Positions 25,101 through 30,100 of a stretch of DNA of 30,100 nt are shown here, piece after piece. Every line of letters begins with the position of its first letter. Position 1 is the first letter of the stretch. The notes under the pieces are model-generated. The model saw only the letters and a list, made by a program, of their open reading frames with translations, was not told the origin of the DNA and ran no database searches. The translations under genes were made by a program, and so were the position numbers. The stretch is from UBA8437 sp003445035 (GTDB lineage Bacteria; Planctomycetota; Planctomycetia; Planctomycetales; Planctomycetaceae), in NCBI GenBank assembly GCA_937901285.1, contig CALCHI010000509.1:1-30100 (forward strand), written 5' to 3'.

Positions 25101-27002
25101 ATCTCTCAGTGCCGGACCATCGACATAGGCAATCCTCCGGGACCAGACGGGTTGTCCCGTGGCCGCTTCGAGCACGTGCAGCCTGACCTCGTTGTCCTGT
25201 TCGCCGACGACGTACAACTTGCCATCCTGTGGAGCCGGGGCCCCCAGAAAGCGGGTTCCCGCCAACGGCAGGTCGAAGGGCTCATCCATCTTGGCTCCGC
25301 CCACCTCCCAGCTGGGCCGGCCACTGACCAGGTCGAAAGCGGCCAGCGTGTTCCACTGACCGGGTTGCCTGGCACCGTTTCCGCCGAAGGGATTGAATCC
25401 ACCGAATCGCATCGACGGCGGAGGATTCCGCAACAGCATCCCCTCCTGGACCAGGAACACCTGTCGACCGTCGCTCGAGGGAATGCCGTGGAGGGAGTGC
25501 TGAAACAGCAGGCCGGTCAGCGGGTGGTTCATCGCGGCCCCGTTGACGGGTCCAAAACGGACGTTGCCGACCCTGCCGCCGGCCATCACGGCCACCTGCG
25601 GAACGAACCCGCCCCCGATCACGCCGTTTCTCGACACGATCCCCCGGCGACCCACCATCAGGCTCTCCACGGCCACGTCCGGACGGGTTTCCCACAGCAC
25701 CTGGCCGTTGTCGATGTCAATCACCTCGATCCCCCGAAGCGTGCGGAAGATCGCCTTGTTGCCGACCACCAGCGGAACGAACGCCGGGATCATCGATTGT
25801 CCGAGATCCCCGAGGTCTTCGACCAGTTCACGAACCACCGCGGCGACCGCATGGCGATGGGTCATGCGGCGGTGCCACCGCGAGAGCAACAGCGGAGATC
25901 CGCCGTCGGCACGACCCCGTCGGCCGGGACTGCCAAAGAAAACCGGCCAGTCCCGCAACACCGGCTCGGGAAGTATCGCCGGCCGCGCCGGACCCAGCCA
26001 CTGGTCACGGCCCACTTCGCGACCACCCGGCAAAGTCAGACGACCAGCGTTGGACAGGCCAGCCAGCATGGCCTTGACCCGTTCGGGTTGTCCCACGCGA
26101 TGGAAGACCCATGCGGCTTTCAATCGCCACGGGGTCGCCGATGCCACCGGATCGCTCGCCTCCAGCAAACGGTCCAACCAGAATGCCGCCAGGCCCAGGC
26201 GACCACGGTCAACGTGGCGAGACGCAAGACGATTGGCCGCCTGGCGACCGGCTGCCGTATGAAAGAACCGATCAGCCACCTCGACCATCTCCGACTCGCC
26301 GCCGGATGCCTCGGCCTCCTCCAGCCGCTTGGCCGCCTCGGCACCAAACCGCGTCCGAAATGTCTCGCGGAACGACTCGGGCAGTTCCCCCAGCAGCCGG
26401 TTCGCCTCATCGCGAACCGTGATCCACCTCCCCTGCTGGCCGCGGAACAACGAATCGGCCTCGAACTTTGCTCCCGCTGGAGGATTGAGCAACACCGAAA
26501 CCGCTTCCAGAACCTTGGCGTGCTGGTCGGCCTTCATCCAATCGTGAGCCTGCCGCAACAGCTTGGCCTGGCGTGGGTCCTGGGGCGCCAGAAGGTCAAC
26601 TCGATCCCGTGCCGTGGGATCACCGTTGCCTACGGGTTTCTTGGGTTTCTTGGGTTTCTTGAGGTTCGCCGGCGGAAAACCCCGGGGGACCGGAGGCCTG
26701 GGTTTGCCTGCGGCCGGACGCCCGCCAAAGACCTGTCTCAGCATCCGCTGAACAGCCTCTGCCGCCGCCCGCTTGGCGGCTTCCTGGGGAGTCTCGTTCT
26801 TGGCCGTCGACTTCTTCTTGCCAGGCTTGGGCGTCACCGCCTGCTTGGCCGCCGCTTTTCCGGCCACAGGTTTCTTTTTCACCGTCGGCTTGGCCGTTTT
26901 CTGCTGCGCGGCGCTGTGATCGACGATGCCACCAAACGAGACAGCGGCAACCAGCAACGCGGCCAGCCCGCGCAATCTGTTCGACGAAGAGAAACGGAAC
27001 AT
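22158..27002 (-). CDS. Very large secreted protein with two PQQ-like beta-propellers
   Basis: Starting at 27002 the product has 1614 residues. Residues 1-33 form a signal peptide (MFRFSSSNRLRG then AALLVAAVSFGG). Next is a Lys/Pro/Ala-rich disordered stretch (about 34-130) with KKP repeats. After a helical region come PQQ/BamB-type blades such as IDIDNGQVLWE, ATGQPVWSRRI and YTGRLLWKK (about 385-860), a helical middle resembling TPR or armadillo-like repeats (about 860-1140), and a second set of blades including PRTGEVLWQRD and VSGKTLWQHKL (about 1145-1614). The architecture suggests an extracytoplasmic binding or scaffold role; bona fide PQQ binding is not shown. ATG 27029 and frames further upstream would give longer products. 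The gene follows the HTH/zinc-ribbon gene on the same strand after 177 bases. No catalytic residues are recognised. Confidence 0.85.
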   Translation of the reverse strand: MFRFSSSNRLRGLAALLVAAVSFGGIVDHSAAQQKTAKPTVKKKPVAGKAAAKQAVTPKPGKKKSTAKNETPQEAAKRAAAEAVQRMLRQVFGGRPAAGKPRPPVPRGFPPANLKKPKKPKKPVGNGDPTARDRVDLLAPQDPRQAKLLRQAHDWMKADQHAKVLEAVSVLLNPPAGAKFEADSLFRGQQGRWITVRDEANRLLGELPESFRETFRTRFGAEAAKRLEEAEASGGESEMVEVADRFFHTAAGRQAANRLASRHVDRGRLGLAAFWLDRLLEASDPVASATPWRLKAAWVFHRVGQPERVKAMLAGLSNAGRLTLPGGREVGRDQWLGPARPAILPEPVLRDWPVFFGSPGRRGRADGGSPLLLSRWHRRMTHRHAVAAVVRELVEDLGDLGQSMIPAFVPLVVGNKAIFRTLRGIEVIDIDNGQVLWETRPDVAVESLMVGRRGIVSRNGVIGGGFVPQVAVMAGGRVGNVRFGPVNGAAMNHPLTGLLFQHSLHGIPSSDGRQVFLVQEGMLLRNPPPSMRFGGFNPFGGNGARQPGQWNTLAAFDLVSGRPSWEVGGAKMDEPFDLPLAGTRFLGAPAPQDGKLYVVGEQDNEVRLHVLEAATGQPVWSRRIAYVDGPALRDPNRRWASSHVAVSDGVAVCPTTVGWLVGVECSSRRILWAHRYARPQPESQSGGPGMMRVGVPGGYTPGARMASGWAAAPPVICGDRVVFTPHAEPVLNCLDLYTGRLLWKKKKESFLYVAGGFADRLVLVGADSVAAFDIADGKATWTHKLQPSVGRPCGRGVATDDHFHLPLSSGQICTLALSDGKVASRTYLPESSEGGPVLGNLVMSRGLVLALGPEGLTAFEQREALVVRIEAALEKDPADVWALLKQSELALLSRGYVSAMRFLEAIDRKKLKPDLLSRFRDSLRTALAGAVRVELAVDEDRVDKRIEQLAVLADSIDRQQMVQRLRVERAVARQEWEVAVAGFRELARRFGTHRITQGVQDPVRVRLDRWVGGQLADLWPKLPKDLRARLDKQLADDASAVIGAERLQQRAFAEVFAFHPTSRAVRFHLATVAARNGRVGEAEVTWLRLAEDTDPTVGTRARKALADFRSKRGLGGPVRRAVWPKEVEIVRAAGSSRSVRRQDLELNRQRLPWFDSHRTVYDSSRQRLIVERAADGGVSWSVPLPQSGRSGTSMYLPARAVGHQVVVFHRGVVQALSPTTRELLWSHSVDAGLARSMSIRPRPPALVPVENAATQLNLVVRNARRGPLRVVNREIICVSGRRRLTSLEPRTGEVLWQRDRVASGIPVMGSDKIVYLGGGPVTPRKPPAGRPIALGTLPLLRGAYTSRPPVALRARDGHPLEVAGLARKLQGVLRLEGTTITWIRNGGSFNVFGLKWDHLSVQQDDVVSGKTLWQHKLDAGSRLGMIGEDQLVLLAGTGRLDRLDLRTGKLAAVGQIATGDLKGATSIYAFHDSENLYVAVNRPIKGSFYSVNLHSIRVNGPLLAFSRDAAGGAPRWRKQVDGLNLVLDKLEHAPLLLLASRQYLREGNLRYYLLKLQALDKRTGQVRASLETPSNYWSFNGLRLNLAEKYLELGSYNQRIRLNVGGQQRASVKP
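26634..26660. repeat. Three tandem copies of a 9-bp unit encoding Lys-Lys-Pro
   Basis: GGGTTTCTT occurs three times without gaps and encodes the KKPKKPKKP segment of the basic leader of the propeller protein. The unit length of nine keeps the frame if copy number changes. Confidence 0.8.
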
Positions 27003-27179
27003 GTGTGCCACGGTTCCAGGGAAGAACATCGAGTCGGTGATGCGTCCAGTATACCCGCCATCGAAGGACGGTCCCACCAGGCGAATAGAACCCACGCAAG
27101 GTTTTGTCCGGTGTCGCCGCACAGGAGTGATCCGGCCAACGCGGGGTCGATCGGACACGTGACGGTCCCGGACACAGCC

Positions 27180-28043
27180 TCAAGCCGTCGCCGGCCCCTT
27201 GCGACGGAGGTTCTTGCTCTCCCGTCGCCGCTTGTTGCGACACATGCGACAGATGCGTCCGAGATAACGACGCCGTCCCACAGCCGTCTGCTTCTCGTAG
27301 AGCACGTAGAACGGCTCGACCGCCGGCCACCGCCTGTTGCAGTCCCGACAGGCACGAACGGCCAGCGACTTTCCACGTGAACGAGTTCGGCTGCGGCGAC
27401 GGCGGGCCAGTTCCCGCAGTTCCGACTCCTGGTAATCACGGTACTCGTCCCACCGCTTCTGGCTGGCTTCTAACGCCTTCTTCGACACCCGTCGCTGCTT
27501 GGCCTTGGAGAACGGCATCCGCATCACCTCGGCCCACGACCGCTTGACCCCCAGCTTCTGCAGGTGGTAGACGACGCGGCGGCGGGTCACCAATGGCGTG
27601 TTCTCGCGGTTCCACAACAGGGCAATCTGTTCGGGAGTGCACCGCGACGCATGAGCCAGCAGAAAGGTGTAGAAGCGATCGAGTTGGGTGGCCGACAACC
27701 GGACCGCATCGCGGGCCCGGCGAGACCGGCCACCGTCGATCAGCTTCAGCCGGCCCAGCTTCTTCTGCACGGCGTTGCGAGAATACCCGGCCAGGACCTC
27801 CGGGTCGGCGGAAAGCCGCGCCGCCGTCCAGCCCTCGCTGATCAGTCGCTTGAGCTGCGACTCGGCTTCAGCAGTCCAACGCTTACGCGGAATGCCGTCA
27901 CCGACAAAATCCAACCGCGCAGCCTTATTCTGGATCGCCGCCGGAGACCGGGAGCCGATCTGCATCTCGCTGGCCGAGAGCCCCTGCGCCAGGAGACCCC
28001 GCAGCTGTTCGATTTCGTGTTCGGTCCAAAGTTGCCCCGGCAT
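27180..28043 (-). CDS. Unrecognised putative DNA-binding protein with HTH/Myb-like repeats and a zinc-ribbon-like end
   Basis: From ATG 28043 the product has 287 residues and is strongly basic. Residues 5-44 (LWTEHEIEQLRGLLAQGLSA ... IQNKAARL) and 56-99 (WTAEAESQLKRLISEGWTAA ... VQKKLGRL) look like two copies of a SANT/Myb- or GcrA-type helix-turn-helix: a leading W-T-x-x-E/A-x-x-x-L and a closing N-K/Q-x-R-L helix. Residues about 118-170 form another helical segment that may be a third HTH. After an Arg-rich helix (about 190-225) the C terminus has C232-x2-C235 and C265-x2-C268, consistent with one zinc site. I do not recognise the family. ATG 28121 would add 26 residues; still longer frames would overlap rplY antisense and are rejected. 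A role in transcription or nucleoid binding is inferred from these features only. Confidence 0.75.
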   Translation of the reverse strand: MPGQLWTEHEIEQLRGLLAQGLSASEMQIGSRSPAAIQNKAARLDFVGDGIPRKRWTAEAESQLKRLISEGWTAARLSADPEVLAGYSRNAVQKKLGRLKLIDGGRSRRARDAVRLSATQLDRFYTFLLAHASRCTPEQIALLWNRENTPLVTRRRVVYHLQKLGVKRSWAEVMRMPFSKAKQRRVSKKALEASQKRWDEYRDYQESELRELARRRRSRTRSRGKSLAVRACRDCNRRWPAVEPFYVLYEKQTAVGRRRYLGRICRMCRNKRRRESKNLRRKGPATA

Positions 28044-28274
28044 CCCTCTCGCCCGCGTCTCGACCGTCGTCAGTGACCGTTGAAGTTTCTGCTTCCAGCA
28101 GCTATCTTGACGCGCCTGCATAGTAACGAGCGGAGGGGAGTTTCCCAAACGAACCGATCGAATTCGGTTGATCCATCCGCGAAATTCTCCATGAAACCGC
28201 CCGCGAGAGATTCCGGCCCAGTGCCGCTCTGCTCGCCTTGAACTCTCCCTGGCACGCACTCGGATTTTTCCGCC

Positions 28275-28940
28275 ATGTCCAGCAACGTGCAGATTGAACT
28301 GATCGGCCGCACCGACGAAGAGACCGGATCGGCAGCCTGTGAGCGGCTTCGTGCCGCCGGACAAACCCCCGGAGTCCTCTACGGGAACCAAAACGACACG
28401 GTCTCGGTCAAGATCGAGACCGGATCGCTGCGTCCGCTGATCGACCGGGGCATCCGTGTGCTTGACGTGGCGATCGACGGCGAGACCCAGAAGGTGATGT
28501 TCCGTGAGGTCCAGTGGAACACGTTCGGCACGCACGTGCATCACTTCGACCTGTTGAGAATCGATGCCGACCAGCGGATCGAGGTCGAAGTGCCGGTCGA
28601 GTTGCGGGGCACAGCTCCCGGCACCAACAGCGGTGGACAACTGGAACAACCCCTGCACACGGTCCGGGTCAATTGCTCGGCGAACGAGGTCCCCGAAAGG
28701 CTGATGATCCGAATCAATCATCTCGAGATCGGAGATTCGATCACCGTCGCCGACCTCGACCTCGAGGGTGACACCGAAGCAACACTCGACCCGACGACGG
28801 TGATCGCGCGGGTGGTGGAGATCCGCGAAGATCTCGAAGAGGAAATCGGCGAAGAGGGCGAGTTGGAACCCGGGCTGATCGAGCCGGAAGTCATCGGCCG
28901 CGCAGCGGACGACGACGACGGCGACGGCGACGACGAGTAA
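28275..28940 (+). CDS. rplY: Large-subunit ribosomal protein bL25 (CTC type)
   Basis: A 221-residue bL25 of the long CTC form, which binds 5S rRNA in the large ribosomal subunit. The N-terminal L25 beta-barrel runs to about residue 95 (ACERLRAAGQTPGVLYG, VMFREVQWNTFGTHVHHFDL) and the CTC-type second domain to about 185 (IEVEVPVELRGTAPG, VPERLMIRINHLEIGDSI). The last ~35 residues are a very acidic tail (EDLEEEIGEEGEL ... DDDDGDGDDE). The ATG at 28275 aligns with the family start; no strong ribosome binding site is visible. It heads rplY-pth-rpsF; pth starts 6 bases after its stop. Confidence 0.95.
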   Translation: MSSNVQIELIGRTDEETGSAACERLRAAGQTPGVLYGNQNDTVSVKIETGSLRPLIDRGIRVLDVAIDGETQKVMFREVQWNTFGTHVHHFDLLRIDADQRIEVEVPVELRGTAPGTNSGGQLEQPLHTVRVNCSANEVPERLMIRINHLEIGDSITVADLDLEGDTEATLDPTTVIARVVEIREDLEEEIGEEGELEPGLIEPEVIGRAADDDDGDGDDE

Positions 28941-28946
28941 CCGGCC

Positions 28947-29546
28947 ATGAAGGTCATCGTGGGCTTGGGCAATCCTGGTCCCCGCTACCGCCGCACTCGC
29001 CACAACGTCGGTTTCGACGTGCTCCAGGAACTTGGACGCCGCTTCGGACCGATCCCGACCCGAACCCGCTTTGATGCCGAGATCGGCGAGTTGACCATTG
29101 CCGAGACCCGTCTGCTGCTGGTGGCGCCGCAGACCTTCATGAACAACAGCGGCCGCACCGTCGGACCACTGCTGGACTTCTACAAGCTCGACCACTCCGA
29201 AGTCCTGGTCGTCTGTGATGACCTGAACCTGCCACTCGGCCGACTGCGGCTCAGAGAACGCGGTTCAGCAGGAGGTCAGAAAGGGCTGGCCGACATCCTG
29301 AAACGGCTCGGCACCCAGGAGGTGCCCCGGTTGCGGATCGGCATCGGGCAACCGCCGCCACGGTTCGACGCCTCCGATTTCGTGCTTGGACGATTCACCC
29401 AGGAAGAACAGATCCTGATCGAGACGGCAGTGGCCGAAGCCGTCGAGGGTGCACTTCTCTGGGCCCAACAGGGGCCGGCTGCGGCCATGAATCGACTCAA
29501 CCCATCAGCCCTTCCCGATGAAGACGCGGGCGGCAGCAACGAGTGA
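28947..29546 (+). CDS. pth: Peptidyl-tRNA hydrolase
   Basis: A 199-residue Pth that frees tRNA from stalled peptidyl-tRNA. The catalytic H19 (TRHNVGF), the substrate-contact MNNSG (65-69) and D91/D92 in VVCDDLNLPLG correspond to H20, N68 and D93 of E. coli Pth. The usual GGHNG reads GGQKG (109-113), a substitution at the position that contacts tRNA; it need not abolish activity. Length is standard. It lies 6 bases after rplY, so the two are probably co-transcribed. Confidence 0.96.
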   Translation: MKVIVGLGNPGPRYRRTRHNVGFDVLQELGRRFGPIPTRTRFDAEIGELTIAETRLLLVAPQTFMNNSGRTVGPLLDFYKLDHSEVLVVCDDLNLPLGRLRLRERGSAGGQKGLADILKRLGTQEVPRLRIGIGQPPPRFDASDFVLGRFTQEEQILIETAVAEAVEGALLWAQQGPAAAMNRLNPSALPDEDAGGSNE

Positions 29547-29568
29547 ACCGGGCCTACCGGCTTCAACA

Positions 29569-29596
29569 TTGCAAATCGCTGACGAGACGATACAAC
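29569..29596 (+). promoter_or_regulatory. Possible sigma-70-type promoter upstream of rpsF
   Basis: TTGCAA (29569-29574) and TACAAC (29591-29596) are 16 bases apart in the 203-base gap between pth and rpsF, on the plus strand. The match is moderate and only position and spacing support it. rpsF may also be read from upstream. Confidence 0.3.
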
Positions 29597-29749
29597 GGTG
29601 TAGACTGCGTTTGGCCGCCCGGCCGTCAGGCTCTGCGTTACGGCGGACCTCTCCGGTTGCCACTCGCAGGACCACTCCCAAGACCAATCGGCGAGCCTGG
29701 CTCTCTTACTTCCCGGCTCTCCCCGACCCCAGCCCAAGGAACGACACCC

Positions 29750-30100
29750 GTGGCGCAGAACTACTATGAAGGCATGTTCCTGGTCGACAGCGGCAAGTTT
29801 GCCAACGATTCCGATGGAGTGATGAATCACGTCCGGGAGCTGCTCTCCAAAACCGGGGCCGCGATCCGCGAGGACCGGGTCTGGATGGATGGCAAGCTGG
29901 CCTACCCCATCGACGGACGGCGCCGTGGAGTGCACTTCCTGGTCTACTTCCAGGGCGATGGAAACGCGAACACCGAAATCGCACGGCAGGTGAGACTTTC
30001 CGACCTTGTGCTACGGCATATCGTGATCCGCCATCCCGAGATCATGTGGGACCGACTGGTGGCTGCCATCAGCGGAGGAATCGAGGACAGCGCGACGACT
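29750..30100 (+). CDS. rpsF: Small-subunit ribosomal protein bS6, cut by the right edge
   Basis: The frame opens at GTG 29750 and runs to the window end without a stop (117 codons). The product starts MAQNYYEGMFLVDSG if GTG is read as Met, and includes WMDGKLAYPIDGRRRGVHFLVYF and VRLSDLVLRHIVIRH, the beta strands of bS6, which binds 16S rRNA with bS18 in the 30S platform. AAGGA lies nine bases before the GTG. The ATG at 29774 would lose the first strand. In many bacteria ssb, rpsR and rplI follow; they would be outside this window. Confidence 0.93.
   Translation, partial: MAQNYYEGMFLVDSGKFANDSDGVMNHVRELLSKTGAAIREDRVWMDGKLAYPIDGRRRGVHFLVYFQGDGNANTEIARQVRLSDLVLRHIVIRHPEIMWDRLVAAISGGIEDSATT

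Noticed and set aside
24591..27380. Long open frame (929 codons) on the plus strand
   Set aside because: Antisense to the propeller protein gene, with no recognisable domain and typical shadow-frame composition.
28152..28169. Inverted repeat AACCGA-N6-TCGGTT between the HTH gene and rplY
   Set aside because: A six-base stem with a palindromic core could be an operator for the neighbouring DNA-binding protein, but it is too short to separate from chance.
28044..29195. Upstream extension of the HTH/zinc-ribbon frame on the minus strand
   Set aside because: It runs antisense through rplY and the start of pth. The recognisable repeats begin only at the ATG at 28043.

Overview
The window looks like chromosomal core genome from a high-GC member of the Planctomycetota. 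This is inferred from gene content only: very large secreted PQQ-like propeller and multi-domain amidohydrolase proteins, a thioredoxin fused to YHS-like units, a methanogen-type dihydropteroate-synthase-like protein next to pabB/pabA, and the bL25-pth-bS6 order. There are no insertion sequences, phage genes, CRISPR arrays, tRNAs or rRNAs that I can see, and gene density is high. Shine-Dalgarno sequences are weak or absent at several genes, so some starts are uncertain.

Layout. (1) 1-378 (-) is the N-terminal end of a protein with an acidic, then poly-Arg, then poly-Gly leader (possibly Rho); about 530 bases of non-coding DNA follow. (2) 908-4918 (+) encodes a 1336-residue secreted protein made of three amidohydrolase-like domains, of which only the middle one keeps metal ligands. 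It ends at a hairpin shared with a convergent thioredoxin/YHS gene (4953-5861, -). (3) 6073-10897 (-) is a compact five-gene pterin/p-aminobenzoate operon, in transcription order: SDR, pterin-4a-carbinolamine dehydratase, dihydropteroate-synthase-like protein, pabB, pabA. (4) 10898-11566 is a non-coding divergent region with a terminator-like hairpin and an overlapping alternative stem. (5) 11567-13898 (+) holds an ArsR-type regulator, carA and ndk. (6) 13905-17404 (-) is purA-sucC-sucD. (7) 17590-17973 (+) is a receiver-only response regulator. (8) 17970-22027 (-) is a molybdenum hydroxylase operon (FAD, 2Fe-2S and Mo subunits) ending in a MoaD/ThiS-like sulfur carrier. (9) 22158-28043 (-) holds a 1614-residue secreted double-propeller protein and, upstream, an unrecognised putative DNA-binding protein with repeated HTH/Myb-like segments and a CxxC...CxxC zinc-ribbon-like end. 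(10) 28275-30100 (+) is the translation cluster rplY-pth-rpsF, with rpsF cut by the window edge.

How genes work together. The pterin operon would make p-aminobenzoate (PabA/PabB) and join it, or a derivative, to a pterin (DHPS-like protein), with a carbinolamine dehydratase and an SDR acting on pterin intermediates. The archaeal-type DHPS relative suggests tetrahydromethanopterin-type cofactor synthesis, but that is inference. The Mo-hydroxylase operon carries its own putative sulfur carrier for molybdopterin maturation. PurA, CarA, Ndk and SucCD are central nucleotide and TCA-cycle enzymes.

Most notable candidates for something undescribed are the SDR that has Phe in place of the catalytic Tyr inside the pterin operon, the triple amidohydrolase with two apparently metal-free domains, and the unrecognised HTH/zinc-ribbon protein.
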